Assembly: GCF_000971275.1 (NCBI RefSeq)
Contig: NZ_LAPV01000235.1
Coordinates: 1 to 64,000, forward strand
Length of the DNA: 64,000 nt
From: Devosia psychrophila
GTDB lineage: Bacteria; Pseudomonadota; Alphaproteobacteria; Rhizobiales; Devosiaceae
Direction of reading: 5' to 3'
Positions within the stretch are counted from its first letter, which is position 1. Each line of letters opens with the position of its first letter. A program made the translations under genes and the position numbers. Of the stretch, positions 1 to 7,469 are shown piece by piece. Below the pieces are notes generated by a model. It was not told the origin of the DNA and did no database searches. It was given only the letters and a program-made list of their open reading frames with translations.

Positions 1-359
1 GGAATGCTCGCTGTCGGTGGTGCGCTTGAAGCGGCGCTTCTGGCGCGCCACCAAGCCATTCTCGTGCATCAGTCTGGCGGTGCGGCGACGCCCGACGGCA
101 TGCGCCTCATCCTGCAACTCCCGCGTCGTGCGCGGGCTCCCATAAGTGCCATTCGAGAGTTTGAACGCCGATCGAACATGGGCGAGTAGAACCATGTCCT
201 GACGCTGCCTGGAACAGGCCGGTCGATCCTTCCAGGCGTCGATCCTTCCAGGCGTCGATCCTTCCAGGCATGGAAGCCGCTCGGGCTGACGCCAAGCACT
301 TTGCACATGCGGTTGATGGGGAACTCTGCCTTCTTCGCATCGATGAACGAGAACTTCAT
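1..359 (-). pseudogene. IS3 OrfB transposase, 5' part, frame broken by a tandem repeat
   Basis: OrfB begins at 359 with MKFSFIDAKKAEFPINRM, a typical IS3 OrfB N-terminus (an HTH_21-like region). At the AWKDR motif, three tandem copies of a 16-bp unit (222-269) add 32 bp and shift the frame. The rest of the family-like protein (QDMVLLAHVRSAF, GTYGSPRTTREL, RRTARLMHENGL) continues to the window edge in the OrfA frame, not the OrfB frame. A normal copy would have a single unit, so this OrfB should be inactive unless an OrfA-frame fusion is made. The retroviral-integrase-like DDE domain is outside the window. Confidence 0.75.
222..269. repeat. Three tandem copies of a 16-bp unit
   Basis: The unit GTCGATCCTTCCAGGC occurs three times without a gap at 222-237, 238-253 and 254-269. 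It lies within the IS3 orfB coding sequence and its expansion from one to three copies causes the frameshift described there. Confidence 0.9.
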
Positions 360-363
360 CGAC

Positions 364-639
364 TTCCCTCCTTGGCGAAAAAGCGGCGGCGCGCTTGAGA
401 ATCTCGCGTTCTTGCCGAAGAATTTCGTTCTCCCGGCGAAGCCGCTTCAACTCGGCCAATACATCTTCTGAACCGGGCTTGGCAGGCTCGTCGATCAAAC
501 GGTCCCGACTGCGACCAACCCAGCGCACCAGCGTCGAAAGCCCGATCCCCAGATCGTCGGCCACCTCGCGCTGCGTGCGCCCACTGGTCTGCACCAGACG
601 AACAGCTTCGGCTTCAAATTCTTTCGTAAATCGTCTCTT
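364..639 (-). pseudogene. IS3 OrfA, start codon not evident
   Basis: The frame reads RRFTKEFEAEAVRLVQ, then a helix-turn-helix (TQREVADDLGIGLSTLVRW) and a leucine-zipper stretch (LAELKRLRRENEILRQ) ending at REILKRAAAF, the standard OrfA of IS3 elements. A stop codon lies directly upstream (640-642) with no ATG, GTG or TTG before the first conserved residue. The usual FFAKEGSR end is lost because one T appears to be missing in the T-rich slippery run near 380, so the frame runs on into OrfB. OrfA normally binds the terminal repeats and regulates transposition. Confidence 0.65.
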
Positions 640-672
640 TTATCATGCTGATCGACGTCCAAACCCTGCGCT

Positions 673-1100
673 GTTTCACACTCTGGCTGTCGATCACCCC
701 GGCCGAGGGGCACGCCTCGCGACCTTCGAGTTCGCGGACGGCCATCACCAGGTGGTGGTTGATGGTGGCGAGCAGGCCACTGTCACGCCAGTCATAGAAG
801 TAGCGCTGCACTGTCGATGGCGGTGGAAAATCCTGGGGCAGTAGCGACCATTGGCAGCCGCTCGAGGCCATGTAGAGAACCGCGTCCACCACCGCCCGCA
901 AATCTGTCGTTCTGGAGCGCCCAGTCGGCCGGGCTGATGGTAGAAACGGATGGACCAGTGTCCACTCATCGTCGCTCAGGTCACTTGAATAGCGCCGCCC
1001 ACGTCGCGCATACTCGCGCCGGGCAGCTTCGGTCCATGCCATCGTGGTCTCCGTTCAGTCTCACAACCGAACTGAATCACAACCTGCTGAAACTGCTCAA
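673..1100 (-). mobile_element. IS5-family element, truncated by the IS3 insertion
   Basis: The transposase starts at 1042 (MAWTEAARREYARRGRRYSS) and shows the N-terminal DUF4096-like region of IS5 transposases: SDLSDDEWTLVHPFLP, LRAVVDAVLYMASSGCQW, LLPQDFPPPSTVQRYFYDW and the beginning of the DDE region at VIDSQSVK. After SVK (about position 673) the expected TTESGG continuation is missing and IS3 sequence begins. The rest of the transposase is presumably on the far side of the IS3 copy, outside the window. The outer end lies near 1090-1100, only some 40 bp before the rhodopsin start. Confidence 0.8.
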
Positions 1101-1137
1101 CTCTTTTAAGTCGATCGCTTAACATGAGGAAAGTTCT

Positions 1138-1899
1138 GTGGAAACCATCTCTATCGGTCAATATGACCTTATTTATAACGTGTTCTCGTTCACTTTTGCA
1201 GCGATGATGGCGGCGACGCTGTTTTTCTGGTTCGGCCGCTCGCAAGTGTCGGACGCGTACAAAACCGCAATGACAGTGACCGGCTTGGTCACATTTGTTG
1301 CGGCTTACCACTACCTGCGAATCTCGCAAAGCTGGGCAGAGGCTTACACCGCAGCAAACGGCGTCGTCACTGCGTCACCCATCGGCTTCAACGATGCCTA
1401 CCGCTATGTCGACTGGTTTCTGACGGTACCGTTGTTGCTTGTTGAACTTATCCTTGTCATGGGTCTGAGCCGCAAGGAAACCTCATCTAAGGCCATTCGT
1501 CTGGGTCTGCTTGCAGCTCTGATGGTCGGTCTGGGTTACCCCGGCGAGATTGCCGATGCCGCGTCTGGACGTTGGCTGTGGGGTGGGCTGTCGATGATCC
1601 CGTTCCTGTGGATTGTCTATGAACTGTTTGTCGGCCTCAGCCGGTCTGTCGCACAGCAACCCGAAAGTGCGCGCGGACTTGTCAAAGCGGCAATCTGGGT
1701 GACCGTTCTGTCGTGGTCGTTCTATCCGGTGGTGTTCTTTGCGGGTGCTGTCGGGCTTGAAGGCACAACGGCGCTGACCGTGGTGCAGGTCGGCTACACC
1801 ATCGCCGATCTGGTCGCAAAAGCGGGCTTTGGCGTGCTGATCTTTTTGATCGCGGTGCGGAAGTCTGAAGCGGACATGGGTCGCGCTCAAACAGCCTGA
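1138..1899 (+). CDS. Proton-pump-type microbial rhodopsin (proteorhodopsin/xanthorhodopsin group)
   Basis: A 253-residue seven-helix membrane protein. The retinal Schiff-base lysine is K228 in ADLVAKAGFG, with counter-ion partner D224. Helix C reads YRYVDWFLTVPLLLVELI, giving primary acceptor D92, T96 and proton donor E103, the DTE set of outward proton pumps. The spectral-tuning position (PR 105) is L100, which predicts green absorption. H58 in helix B matches the proteorhodopsin histidine partner of the acceptor. The GYPGEI loop is more like xanthorhodopsins than classical marine proteorhodopsins. Start is GTG with GAGGA 7 bp upstream. The gene is intact although the following crtE and crtI are broken, and its G+C is visibly lower than the chromosome to the right. 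The IS5 end leaves little room for a native promoter. Function therefore depends on imported or separately encoded retinal synthesis. Confidence 0.95.
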   Translation: METISIGQYDLIYNVFSFTFAAMMAATLFFWFGRSQVSDAYKTAMTVTGLVTFVAAYHYLRISQSWAEAYTAANGVVTASPIGFNDAYRYVDWFLTVPLLLVELILVMGLSRKETSSKAIRLGLLAALMVGLGYPGEIADAASGRWLWGGLSMIPFLWIVYELFVGLSRSVAQQPESARGLVKAAIWVTVLSWSFYPVVFFAGAVGLEGTTALTVVQVGYTIADLVAKAGFGVLIFLIAVRKSEADMGRAQTA

Positions 1900-2009
1900 T
1901 CGTTGGAAAGCCTGACCGGTGACGGCTTCGTCGCCACCGGAACTCTTCGCACAGCCCATCAAGTCAGAGCGCCCCCCCAGACATGCATTATGCCCCCATC
2001 AAACCCGAC

Positions 2010-2856
2010 ATGACGGTACGGCTTGCGAAAGTAAGCCAAAAGATGTTCCGGCGATCCACGGTCACCCGTGTTCCACGCTGTTAGCAACCACCTTGGCACC
2101 CCCGATTGCGGGTTCGCAGCCAGATTGCGCTGCATGCAGCCGATTGCCTATGCGTTGATGCGCCGTCCGCCCTAACTATGGCCACCTGCTGCGAGCTCTT
2201 GCACACCGCATCTTTGATCCACGATGATCTGCAGGACCGCGATTATCTGCGCCGGGGCAAGCAAGCGGTGTGGAGCCTGTTTGGCGATGATGTCGCCCTG
2301 TGTGCGGGCGATCTTTTGTTTTTGGAAGCTTATTGGGCGCTGTCAGATGTGACAGACAATGCTGCAATCCCGCGCTTGGTCGCGCCGACACACGCGGCAG
2401 TCGCACAAATCATTCACGGGCAAGCGTCTCCTGCCTTGCCACCGCACGCCGATTTTCACCGGCTTGCAGCCTATCAGGTGATGGCAGGCGCAAAATCCGG
2501 ACCACTTCTAAGCCTGCCATTCGCTTTGGTCCTTAGTTACTGCAACCGGCCCGACCTCGCGGCGACTTCGGTCCGTGCCGTTCGTGCATTCTCGATCGCC
2601 TATCAGATTGCCGATGATCTGGCCGACCTTGAAGCCGAAACGCGCACTGCTCGTGGCGCCGCAACGAACATCGTGGTTGTTCTGGAAACTTCGGGCGGTC
2701 GCGACCGCGCAACTGCAAAGATGGCCGCCGATCAGATGGCGCGCATCAGGCTGGCAGAGGGCGCTTGCCATAGCGGCCGATCTGCCAAGCGAGACAGACG
2801 CGATCCTGTCAGAGCTTGCCCAACGCATCACCTATAAACTGCATGGATATCAATAA
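2010..2856 (+). pseudogene. crtE: Geranylgeranyl diphosphate synthase, frameshifted
   Basis: CrtE makes the C20 precursor of carotenoids and retinal. Family landmarks are present but in three frames: a start at 2010 (MTVRLAKVSQKMF), then HAVSNHLGTP near 2070-2100, then RVRSQIALHAAD, the first aspartate-rich motif HDDLQDRD and the second QIADDLADLE in the frame ending at 2837, and finally LPSETDAILSELAQRI ending at 2856 in yet another frame. There are thus at least two indels, near 2103 and near 2755. The stop overlaps the crtI ATG (TAATG), the remains of translational coupling. Decay rather than design is inferred. Confidence 0.85.
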
Positions 2857-3965
2857 TGCCACGCGATTTTCGAACCAAGTCAGCAACGACCACGATTGTT
2901 GTGGGTGGCGGCTTTGGTGGGTTGGCTGCAGCCTTGCGACCTCGCGCACGCGGCTATCACGTGACCATCATCGACCGCTGTGCGCGGCTTGGCGGGCGGG
3001 CGCAGGTGTTCGAACGTGACGAGTTTCGCCATGATGCCGGGCCGACAGTCATCACGGCCCCTTTTTGTTAGAAGAGCTGTTCTCGCTTTTTGCCAAGAAA
3101 ATGTCAGACTATGTGACGCTGGTGACGCCAGACCTTTGGTATCGCTTTCACTTTCCCGATGGTGCGACGCTAGATTATGGCCCGACCCAGGAACGGACCG
3201 AAGCCGAAATAGCCCGGTTCAACTATGCCGATGTGGCAGGGTTTCGCAGGTTGATCGCACATTCCAAGACGATTTATGACGTGGGCTTTACGAAACTGTC
3301 AGACCGGCCCTTTCACAGCCTGTGGTTTATGATTGGGCAAATCCCCGATCTGCTGCGGCTGAAAAGCTATCAAAGCGTTTGGAAGATGGTCGGCCGGCAT
3401 TTGGCCGATGACCGCTTGCGTCAGGCATTTTCGGTGCAGCCCCTGTTGGTCGGCGGCAATCCCTATGCCAACACCGGCATCTACGGACTGATCACCTATG
3501 TAGAACAACGTGATGCATCTGGTTTGCGATGGGCGGCACACGGGCACTGGTGGATGCACTGTCAACGTTGATGACTGAGGAAGGGATCGAGATCAGAGCC
3601 GGGGAAACGGTAGATCAGATTGAACTGGAAAATGGCGGTGCCCGTGGTGTGTGGCTGGCCGGTGGAAAAGTGATCCGGTCTGACATTGTGGTCACCGATG
3701 TTGACCCGGTCCGCCTTTGCCGCAACATGCTGCCGCAAAAGACGGCTTCGCCGCTTGCCCGGTTCCGCGCCAAACATGCGACATCCTCGATGGGGCTGTA
3801 CGTGATGTACTTCGGCGCGCAGCGGCAATGGGCGGATGTGGCGCACCACACCATCTGGTTTGGCACCGGCCACCGCGAATTGGCTCGCCGAGATTTTCAG
3901 GAATGAAAGGTTACCCGAGGATTTCTCGCTCTACCTTCACCGCCCGACCGCAACCGACCGCCCCT
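2856..3965 (+). pseudogene. crtI: Phytoene desaturase, three frameshifts and 3' truncation
   Basis: CrtI converts phytoene to lycopene or neurosporene with FAD. The N-terminal dinucleotide fold IVVGGGFGGLAAAL and GGRAQVFERDEF followed by HDAGPTVIT are clear. Frame breaks are single-base: one T lost in a T run at about 3065, one G lost at about 3518 (expected RDGIWFAMGGT), and one near 3893 before EIFRNERLPEDFSLYLHRP. Recognisable homology ends at about 3955 (HRPTATD), well short of the usual roughly 500 residues; the C-terminal FAD-binding motif is missing. The sequence then passes into unrelated coding remains. No crtB or crtY follows. Confidence 0.85.
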
Positions 3966-4178
3966 TGCGGCAGGATACCCCGTTCGATTTCGGCCGCAGC
4001 GATCTGCTGGGGCGCCTGCGCGATATGGGCAGAGCTTGCCCATGTCCCGCCAGCCGCCACGCTGTTCCTGCACCGCAAAATCCGCGGCATGTATCTGACG
4101 GAGGCGAGACTTCGGGCGCGCATTGCCCTGCGCCCGATGGTCGATTTCTATTACCGCGCGGACATCCCGCCGCGTTGA
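3966..4178 (+). pseudogene. Probable C-terminal remnant of an AarF/ABC1-type kinase
   Basis: Two frames together read like the extreme C-terminus of ABC1/UbiB family proteins: TPFDFGRSDLLGRLRDMG in one frame (about 3976-4030) and, after a frameshift, LAHVPPAATLFLHRKI followed by MYLTEARLRARIALRP, ending at 4178. The family's VPPxxLFLHRKxxG signature supports this, but the conserved kinase part is absent. The piece directly follows the broken crtI, as if a deletion joined the two. Assignment is from memory of family motifs and is moderately sure. Confidence 0.5.
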
Positions 4179-4221
4179 CATTCCCGGCGCGGACACCACG
4201 TCTCGTTACAACCAAAGCAAG

Positions 4222-5448
4222 ATGGACCCGATGACCGACTGGACCCCGACCCGCGCCGAAGGTGAGAAACTCCTGGCCGCCTTCACCCGCCGCATGGGGC
4301 GGCGCTATGCCAATGGCCGGAACACCGACCATGGCCCCGGCGCGCACAAAGCGGTGTCGGTGCTGTCGCCCTATATCCGGCGCAGGCTGGTGCTGGAATC
4401 CGATGCCGTTGCTGCCGCTCTTGCCGAACACGGGCCGGAGGATGCCGAGAAATTCGTGCAAGAGGTGATCTGGCGCGGCTATTTTAAAGGCTGGCTGGAA
4501 CGCCGCCCGCAGGTCTGGGCCAGCTATCGCACCGGGCTGGAGGGTGATCTGTCCGCCCTTGACCGCGACCGCCGTCTGCGCCGCGATGTGGACCGCGCGA
4601 TGAACGGTCAGACCGGGCTTGCCTGTTTCGATGCCTGGGCTACCGAACTGATGGACACCGGCTATCTGCACAACCACGCGCGGATGTGGTTCGCCTCGAT
4701 CTGGATCTTCACGCTGGGGCTGCCGTGGCGGCTGGGGGCGGATTTCTTTTACCGGCATCTGCTGGATGGCGACGCGGCATCGAACACGCTGGGTTGGCGA
4801 TGGGTGGCGGGGTTGCACACGCGGGGCAAGCCCTATCTCGCCGACGCGCAGAACATCGCCACCTTCACCGCCGGACGCTTCACGCCGCGCCACGGCGATC
4901 TGGCCGACGTGACGCAGGGGCTGGAGGCGACCGAGCCTGACGGCCTGCCGACCGTGCTGCCGTTGCGCGCGTTCAAGCCACCGCAACCGGGCCGCCCGAC
5001 CGCGCTGCTGATCACGGATGAGGATTGCCGGGTCGAGGATTTCGATCTTGCAGCCCTCGATATCCGCACGACTGCTACGCTGTCGGTTAGCCACTTGCGC
5101 TCTCCCCTCCCCGTGTCGGATCTGGTGCAGCGGTTCGAAGACGGCGCGCTCGCCGATGCCGCCTTGCGGTCGGGCTTCACCTTAACCGTCATGCGCGCCA
5201 GTGACCCGGCCGCTCTGGCCAAGTGGGCCACAGGCGCCGGGGCTATGCAGATTGCAACGCCATACATCACGCGCGGCCCGCTGCACGACTGGCTGGATGA
5301 GGCGGCCCCTTCCCTTGCCAAAGCGGGGATTTCCTTCTGCGAATGGCGGCGGGACTGGGACACGGCGATCTGGCCCCACGCTACTGCAGGTTTTTTCAGG
5401 GTAAAGCAGAACATCCCCCACATCCTTGATCAGGTGCTGCCCGCATGA
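4222..5448 (+). CDS. Photolyase/cryptochrome-like FAD-binding protein with reversed domain order
   Basis: A 408-residue protein. Residues about 20-240 match the helical FAD-binding domain of photolyases: DHGPGAHKAVSVLSPYIRRR, FVQEVIWRGYFKGWLE, GYLHNHARMWFASIW, DGDAASNTLGWRWVAG. The N-terminal antenna-type alpha/beta domain normally found first is absent there. Instead, residues about 255-400 look like that domain (LITDEDCRVEDFDLAAL resembles the photolyase FRRDLRLxDNxAL start, and DPAALAKWATGAGA the later part), so the two domains appear swapped. The protein may bind FAD; photorepair versus photosensing cannot be decided. Start at 4222 or 4231. Its stop overlaps the next start (ATGA), indicating an operon. 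Intact, unlike the crt genes upstream. Confidence 0.75.
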   Translation: MDPMTDWTPTRAEGEKLLAAFTRRMGRRYANGRNTDHGPGAHKAVSVLSPYIRRRLVLESDAVAAALAEHGPEDAEKFVQEVIWRGYFKGWLERRPQVWASYRTGLEGDLSALDRDRRLRRDVDRAMNGQTGLACFDAWATELMDTGYLHNHARMWFASIWIFTLGLPWRLGADFFYRHLLDGDAASNTLGWRWVAGLHTRGKPYLADAQNIATFTAGRFTPRHGDLADVTQGLEATEPDGLPTVLPLRAFKPPQPGRPTALLITDEDCRVEDFDLAALDIRTTATLSVSHLRSPLPVSDLVQRFEDGALADAALRSGFTLTVMRASDPAALAKWATGAGAMQIATPYITRGPLHDWLDEAAPSLAKAGISFCEWRRDWDTAIWPHATAGFFRVKQNIPHILDQVLPA

Positions 5449-6269
5449 CGCTGACGGACCCGCGCATCGCCCGGCTGGTCACCCTGATCCGCATCGCCCT
5501 GCACCCGCCTGCCGGGACGGCGCGCATCGCCCTTGCGCTTGGCCTCGGGGCGCTGTGCCACATCCTCTTTGCGGCGGGCGTGCTGGCAATGATCGTGGCG
5601 ATGTTCTTTGGCCTGAGCGAAAGTTTTGGCAATGTGCCATGGCCTTGGGCGGCTTTGACCAATGCCGCACTGATCTTGCAGTTCCCGCTGGCCCATTCGC
5701 TGTTGCTGACCGGCCCCGGCGGAAGACTGCTGGCCCGGCTTATCCCCGGCCCGCATGGGCAGACACTGGCCACCACCACCTATGCCATTATTGCCTCGGC
5801 CCAGCTTCTGGCACTGTTTGCGCTGTGGACACCGTCGGGCATCGTTTGGTGGCGAGCGGACGGGGCGGTGTTCTGGGCGGTTACGGCTGCCTACGCCACA
5901 AGCTGGCTGATCCTGCTGAAAGCCACCTTTGACGCCGGGGCCGAGGTGCAGTCGGGTGCGCTTGGCTGGATGTCGCTTCTGGCGCGCGTTCGCCCGGTGT
6001 TCCCCGACATGCCGACGCAGGGGCTGTTTCGCCTGATCCGCCAGCCGATCTATGTGGCCTTTGCGCTGACGCTGTGGACCGTGCCAGTCTGGACGCCGGA
6101 CCAGTTGGCGCTGGCCGTCAGCTTCACCGTCTATTGCCTGCTTGCGCCGCGCCTGAAGGAACGCCGCTTTGCCGCCCGCTATGGCGACCGGTTTGATCGA
6201 TACCGCGCCGACGTACCCTACGTCCTGCCCCGCCTGACCCAAGCCAAGGACCGCCCCGATGCGCAATGA
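5445..6269 (+). CDS. Membrane methyltransferase of the isoprenylcysteine/NnrU type
   Basis: A 274-residue polytopic membrane protein with five or six hydrophobic segments. The C-terminal part has the features of the isoprenylcysteine carboxyl methyltransferase superfamily: RLIRQPIYVAF in place of RHPxY, and LKERRFAARYGDRFDRYRAD in place of EExxLxxxFGxxYxxY. Relatives include NnrU and the methanethiol methyltransferase MddA; the substrate cannot be read from sequence. The start overlaps the upstream stop by 4 bp and the end overlaps the next gene by 11 bp, so translation is coupled. The superfamily uses S-adenosylmethionine at the membrane. Confidence 0.65.
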   Translation: MTLTDPRIARLVTLIRIALHPPAGTARIALALGLGALCHILFAAGVLAMIVAMFFGLSESFGNVPWPWAALTNAALILQFPLAHSLLLTGPGGRLLARLIPGPHGQTLATTTYAIIASAQLLALFALWTPSGIVWWRADGAVFWAVTAAYATSWLILLKATFDAGAEVQSGALGWMSLLARVRPVFPDMPTQGLFRLIRQPIYVAFALTLWTVPVWTPDQLALAVSFTVYCLLAPRLKERRFAARYGDRFDRYRADVPYVLPRLTQAKDRPDAQ

Positions 6270-6975
6270 CCTGACAATCTATGACAAGGTGGCCGACCGC
6301 TGGTGGTCGGACGATATCCGCTGGGTCCGCACGCTGAAGAACCTTGTTCCGGGGCGCCTCAAGTGGTTCGACGGCCAGATCGACTGGCAGGGCAAGGCGG
6401 TGCTGGATCTGGGCTGCGCCGGGGGCTTCATGGCCGAGGCGCTAGCGTTGCGCGGCGCGCGGGTGACGGGGATCGACCCGGCCACCGACGCGATAGACGC
6501 CGCGCGCGCCCATGCCCGCGAGGGTGGCCTGCGGATCGGCTACGACGTGGGCGTGGGTGAGGCCCTGCCCTACGACTCCGCCAGTTTCGATGCCGTAGTG
6601 TGCGTCGATGTGCTGGAGCATGTGTCCGACCTGCCCAAGGTCCTGTCCGAAGTTGCACGCACCCTGCGGCCGGGCGGGATGTTCCTGTTCGACACAATCA
6701 ACCGCAATCCGCTGGCACGGCTGGCCACCATCACCATCGCCGAAGATATTTTGCGCCTGCTTCCGCGCGGCACGCATGATCCGGCCATGTTCATCAAGCC
6801 CGCCGAACTGCGCGCGGCGATGCAGCTCGCGGGGCTGGTGCCGGGTGCGACGACAGGCCTTGGCCCGCGCGGGATCAACCGACGCCTTGACCTGACCTTC
6901 GGCCCCCTGCCGCTGACTTCCATCCTCTACATGGGGATTGCGCGGAAGCCCGTTGACGCGGGGTCCGTTGCATGA
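6259..6975 (+). CDS. UbiG-like class I SAM-dependent methyltransferase
   Basis: A 238-residue soluble methyltransferase. Motif I is VLDLGCAGGFMAEAL, the acidic residue of motif II lies in VTGIDPATDAIDAA, and the post-I region FDAVVCVDVLEHV matches the UbiG family (3-demethylubiquinol O-methyltransferase). The DTINRNPLARL stretch is typical of UbiG. It could act on ubiquinone precursors, but the genomic context (flavoprotein, membrane methyltransferase, DUF427) suggests a dedicated pathway rather than the housekeeping enzyme. It overlaps both neighbours, so it is the third member of a coupled operon. Confidence 0.7.
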   Translation: MRNDLTIYDKVADRWWSDDIRWVRTLKNLVPGRLKWFDGQIDWQGKAVLDLGCAGGFMAEALALRGARVTGIDPATDAIDAARAHAREGGLRIGYDVGVGEALPYDSASFDAVVCVDVLEHVSDLPKVLSEVARTLRPGGMFLFDTINRNPLARLATITIAEDILRLLPRGTHDPAMFIKPAELRAAMQLAGLVPGATTGLGPRGINRRLDLTFGPLPLTSILYMGIARKPVDAGSVA

Positions 6976-7267
6976 CCGACGTGCCGCGCGAAAACGTGCA
7001 ATCCTACCCACGCGCCCCTTGCGTTGGAACCGGTGCCCCAACGGATCACCATCCGGCTTGGTGGTGTGATCGTGGCTGACACCAGCCGCGGCCTGCGGGT
7101 GTTGGAAACCCACCACGCGCCAACCTATTACCCTGCCGCCCTAAGATATCCACGCCACACTGCGCCCGGTGCAAGGCAGCAGCTTTTGCGAATGGAAGGG
7201 TGTCGCACGCGATTTCGACGTGATGGCGGGGTCTGCTAAGACCCCTCGCGCCGCCTGGGCCTATGAA
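6972..7267 (+). pseudogene. DUF427 protein, frameshifted and with a nonsense codon
   Basis: Starts by an ATGA overlap with the preceding methyltransferase. Pieces of the family are recognisable in different frames: MTDVPRENVQSYPRAP, then LEPVPQRITIRLGGVIVADT and RGLRVLETHHAPTYY, then DIHATLRPVQGSSFCEWKGV and PRAAWAYE. Two single-base shifts (near 7021 and 7130) and one in-frame TAA where CAA is expected (near 7141) break it. DUF427 has no firm biochemical role. The nonsense substitution argues for real decay rather than sequencing error. Confidence 0.8.
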
Positions 7268-7269
7268 AG

Positions 7270-7441
7270 CCTGGGGAAGCTCATTCGCAGTTTGAGGAAC
7301 ATCGCACGCCAGATGCGGTCCCTAATTCCGGGAAGGAACGCGATCAAAATCGCACTTGCTATTGATGCCATCGAAGTGCTGTTGACCCTGGATGTCGACA
7401 CCTTCGTCATCGTAGACAGCGACGCCTCTTCGACCCGCTAG
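7270..7441 (+). pseudogene. Possible remnant of a NYN-domain (LabA-like) nuclease
   Basis: The frame ending at 7441 reads GRNAIKIALAIDAIEVLL followed by LDVDTFVIVDSDASS, which resembles the core of NYN/PIN-like nucleases (KNAADIALAIDAMELL then DTFVIVSSDSDF). The start and C-terminal half are missing and the serine-aspartate motif is altered. It is joined directly to the DUF427 remnant in the same frame, so another deletion junction is likely near 7268. Confidence 0.4.
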
Positions 7442-7469
7442 CATGCCGTCTCAGGGAGAGCGGCATGCT
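7440..7469. repeat. Perfect 9-bp hairpin after the decayed genes
   Basis: AGCATGCCG at 7440-7448 is the exact reverse complement of CGGCATGCT at 7461-7469, with a 12-nt loop. No T run follows, so it may be a factor-independent terminator relic or simply a palindrome. Confidence 0.6.

Larger units (their letters stand above)
1..675 (-). mobile_element. IS3-family insertion sequence, cut by the window edge
   Basis: The minus strand carries an OrfA-type helix-turn-helix and leucine-zipper protein followed by the start of an OrfB-type transposase, the standard two-frame layout of IS3 elements (IS51/IS407 type). The end next to position 675 falls inside an IS5-type transposase gene, whose reading frame stops matching its family there, so this element inserted into an older IS5 copy. 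The catalytic DDE part of OrfB lies beyond the left edge. The exact terminal repeat was not determined. Confidence 0.8.

Noticed and set aside
222..269. Possible CRISPR-like repeats
   Set aside because: The three 16-bp units touch without spacers and lie in a transposase gene; no array was found anywhere in the window.
1138..1899. Chloride- or sodium-pump or sensory rhodopsin
   Set aside because: The helix C acceptor, Thr and donor residues are D, T and E, which is the proton-pump pattern; sodium pumps have NDQ and chloride pumps lack the acidic acceptor. No transducer gene is adjacent.
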